Source: Aminipila butyrica
GTDB taxonomy: Bacteria > Bacillota > Clostridia > Peptostreptococcales > Anaerovoracaceae
Assembly: GCF_010669305.1 (NCBI RefSeq)
Contig: NZ_CP048649.1
Coordinates: forward strand, 2,046,001-2,110,000
Reading direction: 5' to 3'
Length of the DNA stretch: 64,000 nucleotides
Of the stretch, positions 30,111 to 38,933 are shown in pieces; position 1 is the stretch's first letter, and each line of letters starts with the position of its first letter. The notes under the pieces are model-generated. The model was given only the letters and a program-made list of their open reading frames with translations, searched no databases and was not told the DNA's origin. The position numbers and the translations under genes are program-made.

Positions 30111-30387
30111 GGTATTTAACTCAGATTGCTCTGATTCAAATCAAGTTTGTCTTTCGACTCAAGCTAAACACATTTGCGTTTGCTTGTTCTATTCTTCACG
30201 TTTCCGTAAATCCTAGAATTATTGTTTTTAAGAAATTGTACGTTGACTTCCAAAACAAGTTTGGTTATCTTACCAATCATGCTGATTGATTGTACTTAGT
30301 TTGGAGAATAACTTAATATTCTCTTGACTAATTCTTTTACACTATGAAGTTTTCAAGGTTCATGTCCCGCATTAACGGAACTTTTCA
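30111..30387 (-). other. rRNA leader region
   Basis: An untranslated leader between promoter P2 and 16S. It is AT-rich, with the segment CCTTGAAAACTTCATAG resembling the TTGAAAACT boxes found near Firmicute rRNA genes, and several inverted repeats probably used in RNase III processing. No protein-coding potential was recognised. Confidence 0.6.
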
Positions 30388-30416
30388 AGTATACCATCTC
30401 TTTACAAAACTGTCAA
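30388..30416 (-). promoter_or_regulatory. rRNA operon promoter P2
   Basis: A consensus -35 TTGACA and TATACT -10 are separated by exactly 17 bases on the minus strand; the -10 is also extended (TGGTATACT). This is an excellent sigma-A promoter about 280 bases before 16S. Confidence 0.9.
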
Positions 30417-30485
30417 CAACTTTTTTCAAGTTTTTCTCAGAAGAACTGAGGTAGCTGGCAGCCCGTTTCACGAGACAGCTTTAAT

Positions 30486-30514
30486 AGATTACCAAAATTT
30501 GATGCCTATGTCAA
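30486..30514 (-). promoter_or_regulatory. rRNA operon promoter P1
   Basis: TTGACA and TAATCT are separated by 17 bases on the minus strand, preceded by an A/T-rich run that could serve as an UP element. Together with P2 this gives the tandem promoters common in rRNA operons. Confidence 0.8.
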
Positions 30515-30638
30515 CTGCTTTTTTTAATTTTTTTAAGGTTGTACCGTTCACAAAGTATAATCAGTTGTTTTTTGGTCCAGAATAACCATATCTGCGAAAT
30601 AAAGACCAAAAGCAATAGATATTCAGGAGGTGCTTTCA

Positions 30639-31343
30639 TTGGCGATTATCTTAATAAGAACAATGGTTTTATACTTAATGGTGCTCTTTTCAATCCGCAT
30701 CATGGGAAAATCAGAGCTTTCCAAGCTCTCTCCTTTTCAATTAGTGGTACTCTTCATGATTGCCGAACTGGCTGCGTTGCCGATTGAGGATACCAATCTT
30801 TCACTGATTAACGGAACTACAGCCATCTTTACCCTGCTTTTCCTGCAAGTGAGCATCTCACTTTTATCCCTGAAATGGGAATGGTTTAAAAACTTCATTA
30901 GCGGCAAACCCAGTATATTAATAGAAGATGGTATCATCAATGAAGGAGAATTAAAAAAGCTGCGCATTAATATAAACGACTTAACAGAGCAATTGCGCCT
31001 AAAAAATTCTCCCTCTCTAGCGGATGTAGCTTATGCCGTTATTGAATCAAATGGCGACTTGTCCGTTATTCCTAAGCCGGACAAAAAACCTTTGACGCCC
31101 AGTGATATGGGAATCGTCAAACCAAAGGAAATATTGCCCTTAGTGCTTATCTGTGACGGCTGCTTATATAAAAGTAACTTACTCAAAATAGGCTGGGATG
31201 AGGAATATTTAAAATCTGCTCTGCTTGCGATGAAAATTTTATCCTATAAAGAGGTGCTGATGGCTTTTTGTGATGAAAAGAAAGAGCTCCATGTGTATCA
31301 GTCATCAAAAGATGGAAAGATTTCTGTGGAGGTGGTTGGATGA
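30639..31343 (+). CDS. DUF421 (YetF-like) membrane protein
   Basis: A 234-residue protein with three N-terminal membrane helices (about residues 3-85) and a soluble C-terminal domain of the DUF421/YetF type. It shows RTMVLYLMVLFSIRIMGK, LSPFQLVVLFMIAELA and the GKPSILIEDG and LRLKNSPSLADVAYAVIE signatures. I use TTG at 30639 because AGGAGG lies eight bases upstream; a GTG nine bases earlier overlaps that site. The function of the family is not settled; some members affect germination or stress responses. It overlaps the next gene by four bases, so the two are translationally coupled. Confidence 0.85.
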   Translation: MAIILIRTMVLYLMVLFSIRIMGKSELSKLSPFQLVVLFMIAELAALPIEDTNLSLINGTTAIFTLLFLQVSISLLSLKWEWFKNFISGKPSILIEDGIINEGELKKLRININDLTEQLRLKNSPSLADVAYAVIESNGDLSVIPKPDKKPLTPSDMGIVKPKEILPLVLICDGCLYKSNLLKIGWDEEYLKSALLAMKILSYKEVLMAFCDEKKELHVYQSSKDGKISVEVVG

Positions 31344-31723
31344 GGTCTTTTCTTATTTCCTTAGGCTGCCTTTTAGTCCTGGCTGGTTCTTGGCTGGTTT
31401 ATACGAATTATTCCGACGAGAAGATCCACGAATTCAATGATAGAATTGAGACCGTTATTATAGAAGAAGTGAAAAGTGACCGCTGGCAGCAAGCAGAAGA
31501 ACATCTTGACAAGTTAGAGGATGATTGGCATCAGTACAAAAAAGTTGCTTGCTTGTTTTTTAGTACTAACGAACTCAACGACATTGACTATTCTTTTGCG
31601 AAGAGCAAATATTATATCAAAGCAGAAGATCTTTCTAATTCCTCTGGGGAGCTGTCCTACTTAAAAGAACAGATGAGGTTTCTCCATGCCAATCAAGAAA
31701 TCACCATAGCCAATCTTTTTTGA
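31340..31723 (+). CDS. DUF4363-like membrane-anchored protein
   Basis: A 127-residue protein with one N-terminal membrane helix (about residues 4-22) and an outside helical domain rich in Glu, Lys and Trp (KSDRWQQAEEHLDKLEDDWHQY). It matches what I remember of DUF4363, a family usually encoded directly after DUF421 genes, as here. A topology with the helical domain outside the membrane is likely. Start overlap (ATGA) with the DUF421 gene supports a shared function. No enzymatic motif is visible. Confidence 0.8.
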   Translation: MRSFLISLGCLLVLAGSWLVYTNYSDEKIHEFNDRIETVIIEEVKSDRWQQAEEHLDKLEDDWHQYKKVACLFFSTNELNDIDYSFAKSKYYIKAEDLSNSSGELSYLKEQMRFLHANQEITIANLF

Positions 31724-31792
31724 CCTATACTTGGGATTCCATTCACAAAATAGAGACCAATTCTACCGTCTGTATCTCTGATAAAATATGCG

Positions 31793-31821
31793 TTGCATAA
31801 TGTCTGCAACTATGTTATATT
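31793..31821 (+). promoter_or_regulatory. folT promoter
   Basis: TTGCAT and TATATT are separated by 17 bases; the predicted start of transcription is within a few bases of the first paired bases of the riboswitch. This placement is strong mutual support for both calls. Confidence 0.75.
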
Positions 31822-31831
31822 GTCTTAAAAA

Positions 31832-31941
31832 GTAGAGTAAATATTGTGCGTCAAGTGTCATAAGATGGGATGTTGCTTATGAACGAAAAAACAACGGGCC
31901 AATGGTCCGTTGATTTGCGGTACAGTATTGCGTCCGCTACT
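31832..31941 (+). promoter_or_regulatory. tetrahydrofolate (THF) riboswitch
   Basis: The stretch matches the THF aptamer consensus in order: closing stem GTAG/CTAC, the conserved GCGTCAAGTG segment, GATGGGATGT, ACGAA, then GCGG with GTATTGCGTCCGC at the 3' side. THF riboswitches are known to precede folT. Downstream a CTACAT..GATGTAG hairpin and the pyrimidine run CTCTTTTCTCT can pair with each other or with the GAGAAAGGAG ribosome-binding site of folT, suggesting control of translation start. The expression-platform model is inference; the aptamer match is visible. Confidence 0.88.
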
Positions 31942-32015
31942 ACATAAAGAGACTCTTACTCTTTTCTCTTGATGTAGTTCACTACTTAAATTTCATAGAG
32001 AAAGGAGTTTTTTAT

Positions 32016-32519
32016 ATGCGAAAGGACTCAAGGATCAGACAAATCGTCCTCATGGGCCTGTTTATTGCGCTGGAAGTGATTTTAACTCGCTTCTGCTCCA
32101 TAAACACCCCAATCGTGCGAATCGGTTTCGGATTTCTTCCTGTAGCCATGCTCGGGATTCTTTTCGGCCCTCTCTGGGCGGGAATATGCTATGCCTTAGG
32201 TGATTTCATTGGCATGATGCTCTTCCCCTCCGGCACGTACTTTCCGGGCTTCACCCTGACAGCGTTTCTCACAGGTCTCACCTACGGCCTGTTGCTGCAC
32301 AAAAAGAATATTACATATCCACGAGCTTTTCTGGCAGCAGTTGCCGTGTGTTGTCTCTGGAACTTATGCCTAGATACCTACTGGCTGTACTTAATGACCG
32401 GAAAAGGTATCATGGTCCTGCTTCCAGCCAGATTGATTAAAGTGGCTATTGCCATACCGATTCAAACGCTTTTAGTTCCGTTAATATGGAACAAATATTT
32501 AAAAAATATCATCTATTGA
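32016..32519 (+). CDS. folT: folate ECF transporter S component FolT
   Basis: The substrate-binding membrane subunit of a folate energy-coupling-factor transporter, 167 residues with about six membrane helices. FolT features include the N-terminal IVLMGLFIALEVILTRF, RIGFGFLPVAMLGILFGP and YFPGFTLTAFLTGLTYG. The GAGAAAGGAG site is well placed. Energising EcfA/T subunits are not in the window, as usual for solitary S components. Control by the upstream THF riboswitch supports folate as substrate. The 3' end overlaps the convergent rqcP gene by seven bases. Confidence 0.92.
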   Translation: MRKDSRIRQIVLMGLFIALEVILTRFCSINTPIVRIGFGFLPVAMLGILFGPLWAGICYALGDFIGMMLFPSGTYFPGFTLTAFLTGLTYGLLLHKKNITYPRAFLAAVAVCCLWNLCLDTYWLYLMTGKGIMVLLPARLIKVAIAIPIQTLLVPLIWNKYLKNIIY

Positions 32520-32755
32520 ATAATCTCATACATGGTGGCAGCATCTTCTTTTTTACAGGATTCTGATAACACCAACACCCTAGCTTTTATAGAACTGTTG
32601 CCAAATTGGATATGAATAATGTCACCAGGCTTGACTTCACTGCCGGCCTTTGCGACTTTATCATTGATTGTGATCCGTTCCTGGTCACAAGCTTCTTTGG
32701 CAATGGTTCTTCTTTTTATCAATCGGGAATTTTTCAAAAACTTATCAATTCTCAT
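32513..32755 (-). CDS. rqcP: S4-domain ribosome quality-control factor RqcP
   Basis: An 80-residue protein that is essentially one S4 RNA-binding domain (MRIDKFLKNSRLIKRRTIAK, then ITINDKVAKAGSEVKPGDII). It corresponds to RqcP (YabO), which binds stalled 50S subunits and aids poly-Ala tailing with RqcH. In B. subtilis yabO follows mazG (yabN) and yabM. Here the same set is present in the same orientation but separated by hup and an alpha/beta-hydrolase gene, supporting the orthology. Its terminal codons overlap the convergent folT. Confidence 0.9.
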   Translation of the reverse strand: MRIDKFLKNSRLIKRRTIAKEACDQERITINDKVAKAGSEVKPGDIIHIQFGNSSIKARVLVLSESCKKEDAATMYEIIQ

Positions 32756-32875
32756 GTATTTTTCTAACCTCCATTTTATCTCTTATCTATGTTTATAGTA
32801 TATCATACAACTTCTGCAAACAAGAAAAACTTATTTTTATTAGCTAGCAGTCGCCCTGTTCCGTGCCCAAACACG

Positions 32876-33688
32876 TTATTCATTCACAAAGCGGATTAAC
32901 TCTTCATTGAATTTATCCTTCTGGTCGTAGAAGGCTCCGTGCCCGCTATAATAAAATGGTATAAAGGTGGAATCTTTAATCATCTTATTTTGTATTTGGC
33001 CAAGCTGAACGGGAACGACCTTATCGTGCACGCCGTGAATAATTAAGGTCGGTACTTTTATTGCCTCTAAATCCGCAAAGAGGACTTCATTAATCCAAGT
33101 GTTAGCAATAGCTGCCGTGGCCCATCCAGCAGCTTTTAGACCCAGCTGAAAAAACCAGTCGGCAAACGGCTGTGTAATATGTTGGAAGAAAAAAATGTTG
33201 CCAAAATCATTGAGCATATTAGGCCGATCATTATAGGTTCCTTGAATGATTTGATCAATCGTTGATTTATCTACTCCGTAAGGGAAATCAGGGCGCTTAA
33301 TCAGGCTAGGAGCTGCTGCTGCAAAAAGAGCAAGCTTGGATACTCCGTGCCCTTTATGCCGGGCCATATAACGTATAGCAATTGCTCCGCCGGTAGAATG
33401 ACCCGCTAATGTAATCTGCTCCAATCCTAGGGCATCAATCACCGCTCGGATATCATCAGCTAACGTATCATAATCATATCCCGTCCAAGGTTTATCTGAA
33501 TTGCCAAATCCCCTTGTATCCACCCCTATACATCTAAATCCACTCTTTGGCAGCTGATCAAACTGATATTCAAACAAATTATGATCTCCAGGCCAGCCAT
33601 GTATAAACAAAATAACCTGTTCTCCTGTTGGGTTAAGATCCTCTACATAAATCTTCACATTTTTTCCGGCATCAACATAATATCCCAC
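32876..33688 (-). CDS. alpha/beta-hydrolase
   Basis: A 270-residue alpha/beta-hydrolase. The oxyanion-hole region reads FIHGWPGDHNLF, the nucleophile elbow GHSTGG carries the catalytic Ser, an Asp lies in GVHDKVVP and the His in YYSGHGAFYD. The pattern resembles non-haem chloroperoxidase or esterase-like enzymes. No signal peptide is present. It starts at GTG, six bases after an AAAGGAGG site. The gene interrupts the otherwise conserved mazG-hup-rqcP order, so it may be an insertion. Substrate unknown. Confidence 0.88.
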   Translation of the reverse strand: MGYYVDAGKNVKIYVEDLNPTGEQVILFIHGWPGDHNLFEYQFDQLPKSGFRCIGVDTRGFGNSDKPWTGYDYDTLADDIRAVIDALGLEQITLAGHSTGGAIAIRYMARHKGHGVSKLALFAAAAPSLIKRPDFPYGVDKSTIDQIIQGTYNDRPNMLNDFGNIFFFQHITQPFADWFFQLGLKAAGWATAAIANTWINEVLFADLEAIKVPTLIIHGVHDKVVPVQLGQIQNKMIKDSTFIPFYYSGHGAFYDQKDKFNEELIRFVNE

Positions 33689-33875
33689 TGAAAACCTCCT
33701 TTAGGCAAGCTGTATAGGCTTTTAATTATTCACTTAAAATACTATGTTGGAATACCTCTTTTTAATACTAAATCCCTTGTCAAAATAAAAGCATATTCTC
33801 TTTTTTATTTACAGAATCCAGGAATTATATCACAAGCATCTATCTAATAGTCGTATATGCTATTTATTGCATAAA

Positions 33876-33901
33876 AAAAGGTAACCGTACGGCTACCTTT
33901 T
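33876..33901 (-). terminator. terminator after hup
   Basis: AAAAGGTA and TACCTTTT pair around a GC-rich loop (itself pairing CCGTACGG). On the minus strand T residues follow. It is 17 bases past the hup stop. Confidence 0.85.
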
Positions 33902-33917
33902 CTTGGTATATATAAGC

Positions 33918-34196
33918 TTATTTGTTTACAGCGTCTTTCAGTGCCTTGCCAGCTTTAAATACAGGAGCTTTTGCTGCAGCGATTTCAATAGTTTCTCCAG
34001 GCTTTCTAGGATTTCTTCCCTGTCTAGCCTTTCTCTGACGAGTCTCAAAAGTACCGAATCCAATCAACTGTACTTTTTCATCCTTTACTAATGCTTCTTC
34101 AACACTTGCAACAAATGCGTTTACTGCTGTTTCAGCATCCTTCTTTGTAAAACCTGTTTTTTCTGCTACGCTAGCAACTAACTCAGCTTTGTTCAT
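33918..34196 (-). CDS. hup: HU-family DNA-binding protein
   Basis: A 92-residue nucleoid protein of the HU family. It has the helical N-terminus MNKAELVASVAEKTGFTKKD, the GFGTFETRQRKARQGRNPRK beta-arm entry and the Lys-rich C-terminal helix. HU dimers bend and compact DNA. GGAGG lies nine bases before the ATG. It sits between mazG and rqcP, an order seen in many Clostridia. A hairpin terminator follows directly, so high independent expression is plausible. Confidence 0.96.
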   Translation of the reverse strand: MNKAELVASVAEKTGFTKKDAETAVNAFVASVEEALVKDEKVQLIGFGTFETRQRKARQGRNPRKPGETIEIAAAKAPVFKAGKALKDAVNK

Positions 34197-34253
34197 GAAT
34201 AAAAACCTCCTTAAATATAAAACGTGACTAAAGCAACTTGAAATTAATCAGCA

Positions 34254-35093
34254 TTAAGCTTTCTTTTCCAACATCTTTGCCATATCCCACAGCTTGTCCA
34301 TCTCTGCTAAAGACATGTCCTCCAGTGAAACGTTACGAGCCTTGGCCGTATCTTCAATAAAGCTAAATCTCTTAATAAACTTATTGGAAGTTCGATTTAA
34401 CGCATCTTCCGGGTCCACTTTGAGAAATCGAGCAACATTGACAACGGAAAATAGTAAATCACCTAGCTCCTCTGTCATGCTGTCTTTATCGTTCCTGATA
34501 TAACCCTCCATAAGTTCTTCAGTCTCTTCTTTGACCTTATGAAAAGCACTTTCTACTTCGTCCCAGTCAAATCCGACTTCCGCAGCTTTGGCCTGAACTT
34601 TATAACTTCGCATCAAAGCAGGTAATGCTCTAGGAACATTTTGAAGCCTTGATTTGCAGTCTGTAGAGCCCTTCTCATTTCTTTTCACATTTTCCCATTT
34701 TTCAAGGACTTTGTCAATACTTTTAATGCTTTCTTTTAAAAAAACATGCGGATGCCGGCGAAGCATTTTCTCACATTCCCGATTAATGACTCCTGTTAAG
34801 TCAAAATGGCTGTTTTCTTCAGCCAAACTGCTGTGAAATACCACCTGGAGAAGCACATCGCCCAGCTCCTCCTCCAAATTGTCCACATCGCCGTTATTGA
34901 TGGCTTCTACCGCTTCGTAGGCCTCCTCAATCATGCAGGTCCGCAGGCTTTCATGAGTTTGCTCCCGATCCCACGGACACTCCTTTCTGAGAATTTTGAT
35001 GATTTCCATCAAACGAGCTATAGAATCCTCCGCAGTGGCCGCCGTGCCGTATAAATGCTTGTATTCTTCCAATATTACTTGATTCTGCTCCAT
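34254..35093 (-). CDS. mazG: nucleoside triphosphate pyrophosphohydrolase MazG
   Basis: This enzyme hydrolyses (d)NTPs to the monophosphates, a housecleaning function. The 279-residue product has two MazG domains. The first shows CPWDREQTHESLRTCMIEEA with the metal-binding EExxE and EELGDVLLQVVFH. The second shows EEVKEE-type helices and EELGDLLFSVVNVAR. ATG at 35093 is chosen because GGAG lies six bases upstream; an in-frame TTG 12 bases earlier is less likely. Corresponds to YabN of B. subtilis (without its methyltransferase-like part) and follows the yabM homologue as there. Confidence 0.92.
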   Translation of the reverse strand: MEQNQVILEEYKHLYGTAATAEDSIARLMEIIKILRKECPWDREQTHESLRTCMIEEAYEAVEAINNGDVDNLEEELGDVLLQVVFHSSLAEENSHFDLTGVINRECEKMLRRHPHVFLKESIKSIDKVLEKWENVKRNEKGSTDCKSRLQNVPRALPALMRSYKVQAKAAEVGFDWDEVESAFHKVKEETEELMEGYIRNDKDSMTEELGDLLFSVVNVARFLKVDPEDALNRTSNKFIKRFSFIEDTAKARNVSLEDMSLAEMDKLWDMAKMLEKKA

Positions 35094-35111
35094 CTTCGTC
35101 TCCAATTACAT

Positions 35112-36710
35112 CTATTTTCTAAACTTATCCATCAGTTTTAACAAAGCTCGGCCCTTAGGCAGGTTAACGATTTCTTCCCGCCGAATAGACCTGGTAACGA
35201 AGAGCAGGATGCAGTACACGGCTCCTGCTATGCTCACAGCCAATAAAGTGGCCAAAGCATTACCTAACACGCCCAAACAGACCCGGTGCACCAGCACCGC
35301 CGCCCCTGCCATCACCAAGGTAGACACGATTGGCTTCACATAAGTCAGCATAAGGTCAAATCGAGCCCCTGTATACTTTTTCACCGCAGCGACGTTCAAA
35401 GTGGCTGCAATCATGTAGGCCGCCACAGTACCGATGGCTGCGCCCTTTACATTGATAGACTCCACACCAGTCAAGGTGTAGGTGATGACTACTTTAGCCA
35501 GCGCACCAATAAAGAGGTTGCGTACCGGAATCATCTGCTTCCCCACTCCTTGCAGCACGCCGGTCAGCGTCTGCACCGTGGACAGGAAGATAACGCCAAA
35601 AGCCATGATAAACAGACAAGGTGCCGCGCTTAAAGCACTTTCCCGCTGCATGGGATACAACAGCAACATTATGGGTTCAGATAAGGCCATTAAGCCAAGG
35701 GCGCAGGGCAAACCGATGATAATAGCCATTCGCAGGCCCGTTTGCACATTCTCCCGTAGAAAGTGCATATCTTTCTGTTTGTAGGCCGCGGCCACTGCTG
35801 GCACCAAACTCATGGCTACTGCCTGAGTGAGCACTTGTGGGAAATTAATCAGCGGACCTGCCATGCCTGTCAGCTGACCATACATGCCATTGGCCTGAGC
35901 ATAAGTCCAGCCCGTCTCCTGCAAGCGGCGCATAACGATACTTACATCAATGGCATTCATAATAGGCATGATAGCTGCACCGATGGTCACCGGGATGGCG
36001 ATGATAAAAATCTTCGCTAAGATGCTGCTGCTCTTTTCTGTACTGCGTCTTTTAGTCCGCTGGATATTGTGTTCTAAGGACCCTCTCATGTACAAATAAA
36101 TGAACACCACGGTTACTACTCCGCCGATGGCTCCCGCCGTAGCCCCAAAAGAGGCTCCTGCTGCCGCATGCTGCTTGCCATAGCTAATTAGGTAATACGC
36201 CAGAAATAACCCCACACCTACTCGACAAAACTGCTCGGTCACCTGAGAAACGGCCGTAGGCTTCATGTTCTGCATGCCTTGAAAGTACCCTCTGTATGCT
36301 GCCTGCATCGGCACAAACAACAGGGCCGGTGCGATGGCCATCATGGCCATTCTTGCTCCTGGATTGCCCATGAAGCCCACCAGCTGTTCTGCGCCAAAAA
36401 AGCAGATCGCTGCCGAAAAGATACCAATGCAGAACAGTAGGATAAAGGAGACGCGAAAGACCTTGTGGGCCTCGTAATAATCGTCTACAGCGATGCGTTC
36501 CGACACCATTCTGGATATGGCGATAGGAATGCCCGCCGTGGCCAAAGTCAAGAAGAGCACATATATAGGATAAGCTGTCTGATAATAGCCCATGCCCTCT
36601 TCTCCAATTAAGTTTGCCAAAGGAATTCTAAAGAATGCTCCCAAGACTTTTATTATTATGCCCGCAATTCCCAGAATTACGGCACCTTGAACAAAGGATT
36701 TTTTTGCCAT
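35112..36710 (-). CDS. SpoVB/YabM-like lipid flippase (MOP superfamily)
   Basis: A 532-residue integral membrane protein with about 14 helices and the PST/MOP-superfamily pattern near the N-terminus (GAVILGIAGIIIKVLGAFFRIPL). Relatives include SpoVB, MurJ and YabM, proposed to move lipid-linked precursors such as lipid II across the membrane. Its position between spoVT and mazG corresponds to yabM in B. subtilis, so orthology to YabM is likely. A direct role in cortex or cell wall synthesis is inferred. The stop codon is 18 bases from the mazG start. Confidence 0.88.
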   Translation of the reverse strand: MAKKSFVQGAVILGIAGIIIKVLGAFFRIPLANLIGEEGMGYYQTAYPIYVLFLTLATAGIPIAISRMVSERIAVDDYYEAHKVFRVSFILLFCIGIFSAAICFFGAEQLVGFMGNPGARMAMMAIAPALLFVPMQAAYRGYFQGMQNMKPTAVSQVTEQFCRVGVGLFLAYYLISYGKQHAAAGASFGATAGAIGGVVTVVFIYLYMRGSLEHNIQRTKRRSTEKSSSILAKIFIIAIPVTIGAAIMPIMNAIDVSIVMRRLQETGWTYAQANGMYGQLTGMAGPLINFPQVLTQAVAMSLVPAVAAAYKQKDMHFLRENVQTGLRMAIIIGLPCALGLMALSEPIMLLLYPMQRESALSAAPCLFIMAFGVIFLSTVQTLTGVLQGVGKQMIPVRNLFIGALAKVVITYTLTGVESINVKGAAIGTVAAYMIAATLNVAAVKKYTGARFDLMLTYVKPIVSTLVMAGAAVLVHRVCLGVLGNALATLLAVSIAGAVYCILLFVTRSIRREEIVNLPKGRALLKLMDKFRK

Positions 36711-36724
36711 CTTCTAAACTCCTT

Positions 36725-38017
36725 TTACAGCTGGCTCAAAATCTTTGCCGCCGCTTTATTTGTTTCAAATATTGTTTTCTCTATATCAATTGTCTTGTAC
36801 TGTCCATCTTGATAGAGGACTTTGCCGTCTACCATGGTCATGACAATATCTCCGCCACAAGCAGAATAGACCAGATTGTTGGCCATATCATGGATTGGTG
36901 CAAAGTTTGGCCGCATGATGTCCAGCATAATTAAATCAGCCTTACAGCCTACTGCCAGCAAGCCGCAGTCTTCCCGTCCCTGAGACAAAGCTCCTGCTCT
37001 GGTCGCCGCATGGAGAGTCTGCACCGGTGTTACCGCCGTTGGGTCCTGATACTTTTCCTTAGCAGAAATCGCAAACACTTTCATCTCTTCTAAGAAGTTT
37101 AAGCTGTTATTACTAGCCACGCTGTCCGTTCCAATGGATACGTTGATGCCCCTTCTTAAAAGTTCCGGAACATTGCAAACACCACTGGCCAGCTTTAAAT
37201 TGCTGATCGGATTGCTAGCTACCGTAACCCCCTTCTCCTTAATGATATCCATATCTTCTGGTTCAATCCAAACACAGTGAGCCGCTGTCGTTTTATTGTC
37301 CAGCAGTCCCAAACTATTTAAATACTGAATCGGAGTCAGCCCCCCGTGTCTAGCCTTACACTCTTCGTGTTCCAGCTTCGTCTCGGATACGTGGACATGC
37401 ATGTTTGCACCGATGGACTTGGTATAGGCCGCCATCTGTTGAACCGTCTTCGGATTAGAAGTGTATTCAGCATGGAGGCTCATATCCACTTTAATCTTAC
37501 CGCCTGCCGCGTTGTGATAATTGCCATACAGGGCTTTCATTTCTGCAAAGCTTTCCAGATCGTACAGATCCCCATCACTAAAATTAGTCACCCCTCTGCC
37601 TATATTGTTCTTGGCACCGGACTGTTCAATAGCTCTGGCCATATCCTCACAGAAGTAATACATGTCGGTAGTAGAGACAATACCAAAGCGCAGAGACTCG
37701 GCCATGGCCAGCAAAGTGCCCCAATATACGGCATTGCCGTCCAGCTTGGCTTCAAAAGGAAAGATCCGCTGATTCAGCCAATCTTGCAATGCTAGATTTT
37801 CTCCGTAACCTCGGAGCAAAGTCATCGGCGAATGCGCATGGGTATTGTAAAAGCCGCTCATCAGCAGCTTACCCTTTCCGTTGCGGTACACTTCACCGTA
37901 ATCGCTGATTGGCATCTCCTTACCAATATAATCGACTTTATCATTTTTTATTCCTACGTACATGTTTTCCTGTATCTGCATATTTTCATCTAAAATTGAA
38001 ATATTTGTAAATATCAT
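36725..38017 (-). CDS. mtaD: amidohydrolase, MTA/SAH deaminase family
   Basis: A 430-residue zinc hydrolase that deaminates S-adenosylhomocysteine or 5'-methylthioadenosine, or a close purine derivative. Metal ligands are visible in NTHAHSPMTLLRG (HxH), SLHAEYTS, AAHCVWIEPED and SIGTDSVASNN (Asp). The start is ATG at 38017 with GAGGAGG upstream; a longer reading frame extends 32 codons further but lacks a ribosome-binding site. It lies between the SpoVB-like gene and spoVT, where B. subtilis has no such gene. The exact substrate is not certain. Confidence 0.88.
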   Translation of the reverse strand: MIFTNISILDENMQIQENMYVGIKNDKVDYIGKEMPISDYGEVYRNGKGKLLMSGFYNTHAHSPMTLLRGYGENLALQDWLNQRIFPFEAKLDGNAVYWGTLLAMAESLRFGIVSTTDMYYFCEDMARAIEQSGAKNNIGRGVTNFSDGDLYDLESFAEMKALYGNYHNAAGGKIKVDMSLHAEYTSNPKTVQQMAAYTKSIGANMHVHVSETKLEHEECKARHGGLTPIQYLNSLGLLDNKTTAAHCVWIEPEDMDIIKEKGVTVASNPISNLKLASGVCNVPELLRRGINVSIGTDSVASNNSLNFLEEMKVFAISAKEKYQDPTAVTPVQTLHAATRAGALSQGREDCGLLAVGCKADLIMLDIMRPNFAPIHDMANNLVYSACGGDIVMTMVDGKVLYQDGQYKTIDIEKTIFETNKAAAKILSQL

Positions 38018-38296
38018 TGAGAACCTCCTCTTTTCCTGTAGCTGTATCCAAACAGCAGTAAATCCGAAATTTACGTCAACACCGTACAAATCATAGGATT
38101 TATTATAACACACTAGCTTTTAAAGTTCACTCTTTTTCTCTTGATTGCCATGAATCTTTCCAGCTTTTGTCAAACTGATTTTTTCTTAAACTTGAGTATA
38201 AATTTTCCTCTGTTACAAACAATATGAATGAAAATTTAGCAAGAATTAAAAGTAACTTGCAAGTTAAACCAAAAGAGTATGTAGGAGGAATCATTT

Positions 38297-38788
38297 ATGA
38301 AGGCAACAGGCATAGTTAGAAGGATAGACGACCTCGGCAGAGTTGTTATACCAAAGGAAATAAGAAGAGTCCTCAGAATTCGGGAGGGAGACCCCCTGGA
38401 GATCTACACCAGCAAAGAGGGCGAAGTTATCTTGAAGAAGTATTCTCCAATTAACGAACTGAGCCAATTTGCAGGTGAGTACGCCGAAACGGCCTCCAGT
38501 GTTCTGGGAAGCACCGTGGTCGTATCAGACACTGACCAGATTATCGCCGTTTCCGGTGGCATGAAAAAGGATTTATTAGATAAAAAAATCGATCATGAAC
38601 TGGATCGGCTGATTCAAGGCAAAAACCGCCTGATGGAACAAAATCGCATTGTCGTACCGATTATTTCTCAAGGAGATTCCATCGGTTCCATCTCCATCCT
38701 GCCAAAGGACGACAAAGTCTTAGGAGATGCAGAATTGAAGGCCGCTGAAATTGGGGCCACATTCCTGGCCCGCCAGATGGAAAGTTGA
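38297..38788 (+). CDS. spoVT: stage V sporulation regulator SpoVT
   Basis: A forespore transcription regulator in Bacillus and Clostridia. Residues 1-52 are an AbrB/SpoVT DNA-binding domain (MKATGIVRRIDDLGRVVIPK). Residues 55-163 are a GAF-like domain with TVVVSDTDQIIAVSG. The length of 163 is slightly below the B. subtilis protein. GTAGGAGG lies eight bases before the ATG. A TGAGTATA/CAATAT pair about 95 bases upstream is weakly like a SigG promoter but has poor spacing. The gene points away from the amidohydrolase and towards mfd, so it is inverted relative to the B. subtilis arrangement. Confidence 0.95.
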   Translation: MKATGIVRRIDDLGRVVIPKEIRRVLRIREGDPLEIYTSKEGEVILKKYSPINELSQFAGEYAETASSVLGSTVVVSDTDQIIAVSGGMKKDLLDKKIDHELDRLIQGKNRLMEQNRIVVPIISQGDSIGSISILPKDDKVLGDAELKAAEIGATFLARQMES

Positions 38789-38831
38789 AAAGGCTTCCTT
38801 GGAGGCTTGGCCAGCCCATCGGCCAAATATT

Positions 38832-38875
38832 CCACGAAAAATCGCACCCTGTTTGCAAGGTGCGATTTTTCGTGG
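38832..38875. terminator. 17-bp perfect-stem bidirectional terminator
   Basis: A 17-bp perfect stem (CCACGAAAAATCGCACC and its complement) around a 10-base loop lies between the convergent spoVT and mfd genes, and ends in T/A runs inside the stem on both strands. It can stop transcription from either side. Confidence 0.85.
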
Positions 38876-38933
38876 TGCAATAAATAAAGCCAAAAGACAT
38901 ATGGACGAAGGATCCATCCTGATACCCCTTCAT

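Noticed and set aside
38018..38296. SigG promoter for spoVT
   Set aside because: TGAGTATA and CAATAT are present, but spacing is about 21 bases and the -10 is poor, so it is only mentioned in the gene entry.
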